7,642 bases of DNA, from contig JBGSQD010000273.1 of assembly GCA_041738275.1 (NCBI GenBank), positions 1 to 7,642 on the forward strand. The letters are read 5' to 3'. The translations under genes and the position numbers were made by a program. The number at the start of each line of letters is the position of its first letter. Within the stretch, counting starts at the first letter, position 1. Below, piece after piece: positions 1-4,691 of the stretch. The notes under the pieces are model-generated. The model ran no database searches, was not told where the DNA came from, and worked only from the letters and a program-made list of their open reading frames with translations. Source of the stretch: JACPFJ01 sp041738275. GTDB lineage: Bacteria; Desulfobacterota; Desulfuromonadia; Geobacterales; Pseudopelobacteraceae.

Positions 1-312
1 GACGACCAGGGCAAGATAGACCATGATGCCGATCATGGTCGGCACGATCCAGGTCATGACCGAACCGTTGGCGGTGCCAAGCGACTTGGCGAAAACCGTC
101 ACCCCACCGAAGAAGAGCCCCGCGGTGATGACGACGAAGTAGAGCGACTTGTAGGCGTTGTCACCGAAGATCAGCGCCAGCTTGCTGAAGGCACTCACTA
201 CCGCGTCGTGGCCACCCCAGACATAGAAGTCCATGTCCAGAGCCAGTGCCAGAGAAGGTATGAGCAATAAAAAGACAGTGAGGATGATCCTAGAAGCTGT
301 CCGTGTCGACAT
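1..312 (-). CDS. traG: TraG N-terminus (mating-pair stabilisation / pilus assembly), partial
   Basis: F-type TraG is a large inner-membrane protein; its N-terminal membrane domain serves pilus assembly, and its periplasmic C-terminal part serves mating-pair stabilisation and entry exclusion. Only 104 codons are present; the gene runs off the left edge. The start is fixed by AGGAG six bases before the ATG at 312, inside the preceding gene. Residues 1-25 read as a signal peptide (hydrophobic core ILTVFLLLIPSLALA). FYVWGGHDAVVSAFSKLALIF at about 29-49 fits the TraG N-terminal pattern of an aromatic, two glycines and an amphipathic helix. Two membrane segments follow, at about 56-74 and 87-104. 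A cleavable leader is unlike what I recall for TraG of F. TraG usually exceeds 900 residues, so most of it is outside. The 23-base overlap with the previous stop predicts coupled translation. Confidence 0.85.
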   Translation of the reverse strand, partial: MSTRTASRIILTVFLLLIPSLALALDMDFYVWGGHDAVVSAFSKLALIFGDNAYKSLYFVVITAGLFFGGVTVFAKSLGTANGSVMTWIVPTMIGIMVYLALVV

Positions 313-1030
313 GCACGACTCCTGCGGCGATCAGTTTGCGGTTGCGAAAATAGGCAACCAGCATGGCGGCGATGGGAATGATGATAAACACTGCCGTGGA
401 CACCAGTACGAAATAAGCGGAAATGAGGAAGATCCCCTTGAACCCCTGGATCCAGTAATAGATCGAGGTGACCGTGCTCGGAGAAACCTTGGCGTAATAG
501 AGCTTACCCACCGCCCACAGCACGTTCTTGTCGGTAAATATCTTGAAATAGAGAAAGTGGAAGGCGATGAATGCCAGAACCGCCTTGACGATGGCTCCGA
601 AGACCATGCCGCCCAGGAGATTCAGCACCATCGCCCTGGTGTACTCACCAATGAAGCAGGTGGAGGCCTTGGCCATGAAGATTGCGTAGCCTAGCGAAAA
701 GCCGAGAGCCAGAAGAAAGGAGCTGAATTTGTCGAAGAAGGTCGGGGATGTATCACCGAACATTGGAATGTACTTCTCGATCACGCCGATGGCCACGGGG
801 GTCAGTAGCGCTGAGACAATCCCTGAAGCAAAGGAGCTCCTGAAGCCCACCTCCATGAATTCGAGCCGCTGCTTGGTGGTCAGGAAGCGGGCCTTAATTA
901 TGCAGCCGCCCAGTTCGTTGGCGAAGTTCTGATCTATGTAGGAGATCGCCTCCAGGAGCCCTCGCGGGTGAATCTCGTTGCTCTGGGGAACCGGCATTAC
1001 ATCCGGCGAGCTGTTGCTATCCTTCGACAC
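290..1030 (-). CDS. multi-helix inner-membrane protein upstream of traG, unassigned
   Basis: I do not recognise this 246-residue protein. It has a polar N-terminus (1-60; Ser/Pro-rich start, then an amphipathic stretch LLEAISYIDQNFANELGG at 25-42) followed by about four hydrophobic segments, roughly at 66-88, 102-121, 134-162 and 198-226. These are separated by a Lys/Tyr-rich loop (163-197), and a short basic then acidic tail ends at a TAG. There is no signal peptide and only two cysteines (43 and 125), unlike its periplasmic neighbours. Start GTG at 1030 with an excellent Shine-Dalgarno. The 3' end overlaps traG by 23 bases. Its place between a pilin-like protein and TraG suggests a part in the secretion channel, mating-pair stabilisation or entry exclusion; this is inference from position only. 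Confidence 0.85.
   Translation of the reverse strand: MSKDSNSSPDVMPVPQSNEIHPRGLLEAISYIDQNFANELGGCIIKARFLTTKQRLEFMEVGFRSSFASGIVSALLTPVAIGVIEKYIPMFGDTSPTFFDKFSSFLLALGFSLGYAIFMAKASTCFIGEYTRAMVLNLLGGMVFGAIVKAVLAFIAFHFLYFKIFTDKNVLWAVGKLYYAKVSPSTVTSIYYWIQGFKGIFLISAYFVLVSTAVFIIIPIAAMLVAYFRNRKLIAAGVVHVDTDSF
319..323 (-). promoter_or_regulatory. ribosome binding site of traG
   Basis: AGGAG on the minus strand, six bases before the ATG at 312, inside the 3' end of the preceding gene. It identifies the start of traG. Confidence 0.65.
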
Positions 1031-1035
1031 TGCGG

Positions 1036-1042
1036 CCTCCTA
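1036..1042 (-). promoter_or_regulatory. ribosome binding site deciding the GTG start of the 246-codon gene
   Basis: TAGGAGG on the minus strand, five bases before the GTG at 1028-1030. Its first three bases are the TAG stop of the 83-codon gene. Confidence 0.75.
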
Positions 1043-1291
1043 TCCCGTAAATGACCTGACCAGGTTCATGACTCCACCCCCATAGGCGACAATGGCAGCC
1101 AGCAGCAGGCAGATGGCGGCCATTGTCGGGTTTCGCTGTCTCACCCCAACCCAGAAGGCCGTGATCACCAGGGCGACAAAGAAGAAGCGCCCCCAGAAAC
1201 CATAGAGCATCGTTGCAAAGAGTTTCTGCCAGAAGCCGGTATATTCCACCTGCCCCATGTAGTGCAGCGGGTTGAGTTTTTCGATAGGCAC
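1040..1291 (-). CDS. small two-helix membrane protein, pilin-like layout, unassigned
   Basis: I do not recognise the family. From the GTG at 1291 the protein has 83 residues: a polar, aromatic N-terminus (1-32), a first hydrophobic helix (about 33-51, FWGRFFFVALVITAFWVGV), a short basic turn RQRNP (51-55) and a second helix (about 56-77), ending at a TAG. Two helices joined by a short positively charged loop is the layout of VirB2/TraA-type pilins and also of several small assembly proteins. There is no clear cleavable leader, which weakens the pilin idea. It starts ten bases after the signal peptidase stop, and its own stop lies inside the Shine-Dalgarno of the next gene. A longer frame starting at 1432 overlaps the peptidase by over 100 bases and has no matching site, so I reject that start. 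Real gene: likely. Function: open. Confidence 0.7.
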   Translation of the reverse strand: MPIEKLNPLHYMGQVEYTGFWQKLFATMLYGFWGRFFFVALVITAFWVGVRQRNPTMAAICLLLAAIVAYGGGVMNLVRSFTG

Positions 1292-1296
1292 GGCGG

Positions 1297-1303
1297 TTCC
1301 TTT
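1297..1303 (-). promoter_or_regulatory. ribosome binding site deciding the GTG start of the 83-codon gene
   Basis: AAAGGAA on the minus strand, five bases before a GTG at 1289-1291. It overlaps the TAA stop of the signal peptidase gene (1302-1304), as expected for coupled translation. Confidence 0.65.
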
Positions 1304-1796
1304 ATATAATTGGGTAGGCTTTCGCCACAATGCGGCTCTTCTCAACAAACCCGAAGTAACGGGAGTCGTAGCTGTCTTTGTGCTGCCCCATAACAAACAT
1401 GAACCCCTTGGGAACAGGACCGTTGAAGGCAAAGTGTTGCAGCGGTTCCCCCTTCAGGGAGAAGTCCTTGGCCCGGACCAGGTATTCTCCGTTGCAGTAG
1501 AACTTTTTCTCCGCATCGACAGTGAGCAGATCACCCTCGTTGCAGCCGAGGATCTTCATGACATTCTCGGACTTTTTCATCCCCATGCTGGCTGATAGCT
1601 CCTGATGTTTGAACAGCACATAATCACCCTTCCCTACCCTGTCCGGCCCCCTGACGAGCCAATAGACCCGATGCTTGAGTGAAGGGGTGAGCGTGACGCT
1701 GAACTTATAGGGGATCAGCGTCCCCGCCACAAGCAGGCTCGTAATAGCCAGCCAGAGTCGCCAGTTGTTGAACTCAAGGTTTAACGGTTTCGGCAT
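1302..1796 (-). CDS. traF: S26-family conjugative signal peptidase (RP4 TraF / TrhF type)
   Basis: This is a membrane-bound serine protease of the S26 (signal peptidase I) family. In RP4, TraF processes and cyclises the pilin; TrhF of R27 is a relative in F-like systems. It is unrelated to F-plasmid TraF, which is thioredoxin-like. From the ATG at 1796 it is 164 residues: one membrane helix (about 13-30), the nucleophile Ser39 in TPSLKHRVYWL, the presumed general base Lys81 in VMKILGCNEGD, and the C-terminal box GQHKDSYDSRYFGFV at 137-151. All elements of a working enzyme are present. The start is not settled: ATG at 1796 (23-base overlap with trbI, weak Shine-Dalgarno), GTG at 1814, or TTG at 1871 (the longest frame, 189 residues). 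I prefer 1796 because the extra N-terminal residues do not resemble the family. The likely substrate is a pilin, or the small protein encoded just downstream. Confidence 0.86.
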   Translation of the reverse strand: MPKPLNLEFNNWRLWLAITSLLVAGTLIPYKFSVTLTPSLKHRVYWLVRGPDRVGKGDYVLFKHQELSASMGMKKSENVMKILGCNEGDLLTVDAEKKFYCNGEYLVRAKDFSLKGEPLQHFAFNGPVPKGFMFVMGQHKDSYDSRYFGFVEKSRIVAKAYPII

Positions 1797-2148
1797 TGCG
1801 CACCACCGCGTCACCCATAATGACCACCCGGTTTTTGGGAATGGTTGTGATGACGGTCTCAAGTCGGTCAAAACTCTTCTTCAGTTCATCGTCATTCAGC
1901 TTGCCGGCCAGGTAATTGTCCCGCTGTTCGGCTATGTACCCCTTGATATCCACAGCCACGATCTTTTGGGCATACCAGCGGTCATAGCCATAAATGGTGG
2001 CCAAAGATGTGCCAAAAGATACCGCCAAACTGAGCGCCACAATGGGGATGAGTCCCGGTGGCTGTTTTGGATGTTCTTTTGGTGGCATTAATGGTTCCGA
2101 AACAGCTTCCTTTTTATCGTCATGCCAGATTGAATAAATCGTTTCCAT
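1774..2148 (-). CDS. trbI: TrbI (F-type), inner-membrane transfer protein
   Basis: F-type TrbI is a small inner-membrane protein encoded next to traC and traW in F and linked to pilus extension or retraction. From the chosen ATG the protein is 124 residues, close to the 128 of F TrbI. It has a polar cytoplasmic start (1-31), one membrane helix (about 32-53) and a periplasmic part. The segment IVAVDIKGYIAE at 63-74 and NRVVIMGDAVV at 106-116 match my memory of the family pattern. The usual terminal extension after the GDAVV motif is short here. The start at 2148 has a Shine-Dalgarno; a TTG 60 bases upstream would add 20 residues. The 3' end overlaps the signal peptidase gene by 23 bases. In F, trbI precedes traW; here it follows trbC. 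It is a small protein with few diagnostic residues, so the call is good but not certain. Confidence 0.8.
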   Translation of the reverse strand: METIYSIWHDDKKEAVSEPLMPPKEHPKQPPGLIPIVALSLAVSFGTSLATIYGYDRWYAQKIVAVDIKGYIAEQRDNYLAGKLNDDELKKSFDRLETVITTIPKNRVVIMGDAVVRNAETVKP

Positions 2149-2212
2149 AACTTCATCTTCCTTTATAGGTAGATACCATGCTCTCCTGATGCTGCCATTG
2201 AGGCTCAAATAA
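2149..2212 (-). other. 64-base trbC-trbI spacer
   Basis: This is the only non-coding gap above about ten bases in the window if trbI starts at the ATG at 2148. I see no terminator hairpin or convincing promoter. It contains the Shine-Dalgarno of trbI (AAGGAAG at 2157-2163). A TTG at 2208 in the trbI frame would fill the gap with 20 extra residues, but its upstream site is weak. Confidence 0.5.
2157..2163 (-). promoter_or_regulatory. ribosome binding site of trbI
   Basis: AAGGAAG on the minus strand, eight bases before the ATG at 2148. It favours this ATG over the in-frame TTG at 2208. Confidence 0.55.
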
Positions 2213-3031
2213 TCACCGTCTGTTTGGTTGAGACGAAGTGGTGAGGAGGTTTGTCAGGGTTTGAGCTCCTGTTTCCCGCTGGATCTGTTCAATCAGATAT
2301 TCGAGACTGGCATCGCCGAAGACGGTATGACTCTCCGAAATGCCGGTGTTCCTGGAATCGCCTTCGCTTAGAGCTGCATCTTCCGCCTTGACCCCACAGA
2401 CATAAACAACGGCAGGAACATGATCGATACTGTACCGTCTGAACAGCAGGGGATCGACGGCGAGTGCTGCCGCCAGCATCTCGCATTCTCCATCAGTCGG
2501 GTTACAGGATGGATCACGTTGCAGCACCGAACCGATGAACCTGATGGTCGGCTGGATCTTCGTCATCCCCTCCACAAACCCGCGCATGACCAGGATAATT
2601 CCCGAATCTCCCAGGCGGGCCACCGAAGCAGCATAATTCCTGATCGCCTGCAACGGCATGGAGGAGGAGATGAAGACATAGATTCGTTCGTCGCTGCTGA
2701 GTTTCCCGCGAGTGTCAGGAGCCTTGCTGTCCGGGTAAAACCGGGTAGTGGCGTCACCAAAGAGTTCGTTCGTGATCCGTTGTGTTTCCGCCTTCAGTCG
2801 TCCCTGGAATTCCTGAGAGCGGTAGTAGGCGTCCACCTTCCCGGCCATATCTTTCATCTCCGCTTCTGACTTGTTGGGTGGGACGCTGATAGTTCCGGCC
2901 ATCCGATTTGCCTTGTCCAGGGCGGACTGCACCTGTGTGGTATCAATGAAAGCCTGCCGGAGATTGTCCCCTCGTACAACGGTCGGAATCACCATAAGGG
3001 CCACTGTTAATTGAGCGCATAGCCGACGCAA
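2213..3031 (-). CDS. trbC: TrbC (F-type), periplasmic pilin assembly protein
   Basis: F-type TrbC is a periplasmic pilus assembly factor that works with TraW. It is unrelated to the VirB2-like TrbC pilin of RP4. The 272 residues have a signal peptide (about 1-21), a helical region (about 25-95) and a thioredoxin-like domain with the family motif YVFISSSMPLQAIRNYA at 118-134, LVMRGFVEG at 147-155, and DPLLFRRYSIDHVPAVVY at 193-210, where the VP marks the cis-proline loop. There is no CxxC, so oxidoreductase activity is not expected; the cysteines are at 5, 176, 183 and 212. About 60 residues longer than TrbC of F, partly a C-terminal tail. The TTG start is supported by the Shine-Dalgarno and by the signal peptide. 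The start overlaps traU by 25 bases, and a 64-base gap to trbI follows. Confidence 0.93.
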   Translation of the reverse strand: MRRLCAQLTVALMVIPTVVRGDNLRQAFIDTTQVQSALDKANRMAGTISVPPNKSEAEMKDMAGKVDAYYRSQEFQGRLKAETQRITNELFGDATTRFYPDSKAPDTRGKLSSDERIYVFISSSMPLQAIRNYAASVARLGDSGIILVMRGFVEGMTKIQPTIRFIGSVLQRDPSCNPTDGECEMLAAALAVDPLLFRRYSIDHVPAVVYVCGVKAEDAALSEGDSRNTGISESHTVFGDASLEYLIEQIQRETGAQTLTNLLTTSSQPNRR

Positions 3032-4038
3032 CAGACCCTCCTTCGTGTCAGTGACCAGAGAAAATTGTCAGGAGACGTGTTGGTAGTCCCAAAGGGCGGG
3101 TTCTTTGCCGTTCCCCAGATAAGAGACGGCCTGCCTATGGGGATGCAGTCGTTACCGCGCACTGGCCTTGCAATCTGGAGCCGGTAGTTGCTCTTGACGA
3201 GAATCGGCGTCACGACCCCGGCGCTGGCGCACTGGTTGATGCCGGTGTCGTACAGCAGCGTCTCCCTCCCCAGCTTGAACAACATGCGTGCCGCCAGGCC
3301 GGCGTTCACGTTGAGAGGATTGTTTTCGATCATGCTGCCGGACAGGGGGTAGAACGACCCCCAACTCCCCATGCACCAGAACAGAGGATCGATAGGATAC
3401 GTCACCGTTGCCGCCACGCTGTCAGCAACGCACGCCAGTTGCGAGACCGGATTGCCGAACAGAAGCGCCTCCGGGTTGATGATGAACGACAGGCTGTCGT
3501 CATTCCACATGGGATCGACTTCCGTCATGTAGGCCAGGTCGAAGGCCCGGCTTTCGGCACAGGGGAAATCCATGAACAGCTTGAGTATCGACCAGGCCGG
3601 AAAGTAGAAGTAATGGGCCTGCTGGAAGGCGAAGTCCGAATCACCGTACTCCCTACTTCTGATCTCTCCAGAGTAAAAACCCGGTTTGGGGTTGGTCATG
3701 CCGGTTCCCATGACGGGAAAACAGAAGGGGTCCTTGACCGTCTCGATCAGACGGGCATGTTCCCAGAAAGCGGTGGATACCCCCATGATCAGAACCCCCT
3801 TGCTGTCAGGGCAGGCGCAGACCGGCGATGTGATATTGCCGGGTGCAGATTCGGCTCCGTTGCCGTAGGTGACACTGCCCATCTTCACCGGGAACATGCA
3901 CTGCCAGCAGATGTCGGTCACCGGGTTGAGTACCTTGCCCTTGCAGGCGCCGCCGGCACACCGGGCGGATGACGCATCTAGCAGAATCAGGAGCATGATG
4001 ATGATCGAGATGTTATGCCGCAGGGATATGCTGTTCAT
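3007..4038 (-). CDS. traU: TraU, periplasmic DNA-transfer / pilus protein
   Basis: TraU is a cysteine-rich periplasmic protein that is required mainly for DNA transfer in F and contributes to pilus formation. The 343 residues are close to the family's usual length of about 330. Residues 1-25 form a signal peptide with a long hydrophobic core. The mature start has CKGKVLNPVTDICWQCMFP (32-50), a TraU hallmark, and the end has the conserved RRVCCVGYALN. Fourteen cysteines are present (27, 32, 44, 47, 74, 76, 106, 160, 203, 222, 270, 298, 336, 337), including a Cys-x-x-Cys at 44-47 and a Cys-x-Cys at 74-76, which suggests several disulfides. The ATG shares four bases with the traW stop, and a purine-rich AGAGAG lies four bases before it. 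The last 25 bases overlap trbC. Confidence 0.95.
   Translation of the reverse strand: MNSISLRHNISIIIMLLILLDASSARCAGGACKGKVLNPVTDICWQCMFPVKMGSVTYGNGAESAPGNITSPVCACPDSKGVLIMGVSTAFWEHARLIETVKDPFCFPVMGTGMTNPKPGFYSGEIRSREYGDSDFAFQQAHYFYFPAWSILKLFMDFPCAESRAFDLAYMTEVDPMWNDDSLSFIINPEALLFGNPVSQLACVADSVAATVTYPIDPLFWCMGSWGSFYPLSGSMIENNPLNVNAGLAARMLFKLGRETLLYDTGINQCASAGVVTPILVKSNYRLQIARPVRGNDCIPIGRPSLIWGTAKNPPFGTTNTSPDNFLWSLTRRRVCCVGYALN
3037..3043 (-). promoter_or_regulatory. strong ribosome binding site that fixes the TTG start of trbC
   Basis: AAGGAGG on the minus strand, five bases before a TTG at 3029-3031. It lies inside the 3' end of traU. The match to the anti-Shine-Dalgarno is essentially perfect, and the reading frame from this TTG gives a clean signal peptide. 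Confidence 0.75.
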
Positions 4039-4691
4039 GGAACTCTCTTTCCCTTGTGGGATACTTTCAGGGCTTTCTTTGACTTCCCCACTGGCAGAGC
4101 CACTTCGGTCACCTCCATGGCCCTATCCTTCTGCCTGATGATCGATGGGACAGCCTTCAGTTTGAAACGCTCGATGATCTTCCTGTTCGCATAGAACACG
4201 GGACGACTGACCTGCTTCGCTACGGCTCCGTACATCCCCTCTGTGAGCAGGAGCGTGACATCAAGCCGCTTGTCATACTCCGAGGCGGCAAGCCACTTGA
4301 CCTGTGCCGAATCACTGCCGTCGATGACCACGAGCGTTTTTGGGTAGTTCACGTAATCTAGCGGGTTGAAGGTGTAACCCTTGGGGTAAAGTATCCCCCC
4401 CTTGCCGTCTGGAACGTCGATGTTGGTGGTGTAGGTCATATCCACCGAGAAAACCCGATCCTTTTTTGCCCGCGGCAGACTCAAACTGTCAGGAGGCCCC
4501 TGGTAGTTCTCCACCTTGCGTTTGTCCAGAATCTTGTTCCAGTCCACCTGTCGAGCCCGTTCTTCGATCTCGGCCAGGGCGTCCTGCTCCGCTATCCGGT
4601 ACGTCATGCCGAAGGTGCCGAGTACCTTGGCCTGTACCGGGACTGTACAAAGCATCAGGGCAATCACTATCGGAACAGAACGTGCCTTCAT
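4035..4691 (-). CDS. traW: TraW, periplasmic F-type pilus assembly protein
   Basis: TraW is a periplasmic protein needed for F-pilus assembly and is thought to act with TrbC and TraU. The 218 residues begin with a signal peptide (about 1-21, ending VQA), followed by the family opening GTFGMTYRIAEQDAL at about 25-39. The central YPKGYTFNPLDYV at 102-114 and LVVIDG at 120-125 are typical of TraW, and the C-terminal part (VFYANRKIIERFKLKAVPS, about 165-183) resembles the thioredoxin-like end shared with TrbC. The last 18 residues are very basic (GKSKKALKVSHKGKRVP), which is worth noting for a periplasmic protein. The ATG overlaps the traN stop as ATGA, and the TGA stop overlaps the traU ATG in the same way. 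The Shine-Dalgarno is weak, so translation probably depends on coupling to traN. Confidence 0.93.
   Translation of the reverse strand: MKARSVPIVIALMLCTVPVQAKVLGTFGMTYRIAEQDALAEIEERARQVDWNKILDKRKVENYQGPPDSLSLPRAKKDRVFSVDMTYTTNIDVPDGKGGILYPKGYTFNPLDYVNYPKTLVVIDGSDSAQVKWLAASEYDKRLDVTLLLTEGMYGAVAKQVSRPVFYANRKIIERFKLKAVPSIIRQKDRAMEVTEVALPVGKSKKALKVSHKGKRVP

Noticed and set aside
27..44. Perfect 6-base inverted repeat, tgccga and tcggca around a 6-base loop
   Set aside because: Lies within the traG coding sequence, has no T-run and is short enough to arise by chance from Pro-Thr-Met-Ile-Gly codons; no support as terminator or operator.
233..694. 153-codon open frame on the + strand
   Set aside because: It lies opposite the 246-codon membrane protein and traG, both of which have good ribosome binding sites. 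Its product is a low-complexity charged sequence without recognisable features.
1292..1432. N-terminal extension of the 83-codon gene to a start at 1432 (130 codons)
   Set aside because: It overlaps the signal peptidase, which has clear catalytic motifs, by over 100 bases. The GTG at 1291 has a good site with proper spacing and the product from there is a coherent membrane protein.
1797..1871. N-terminal extension of the signal peptidase to the TTG at 1871
   Set aside because: It would add 25 residues without family character, overlap trbI by 98 bases, and its purine-rich stretch is too close to the TTG. It cannot be fully excluded.
2420..2869. 149-codon open frame on the + strand
   Set aside because: Antisense to trbC, which has family motifs in this exact region.
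3439..3972. 177-codon open frame on the + strand
   Set aside because: Antisense to traU; the product is Arg/Gly-rich and typical of a shadow frame in GC-rich DNA.
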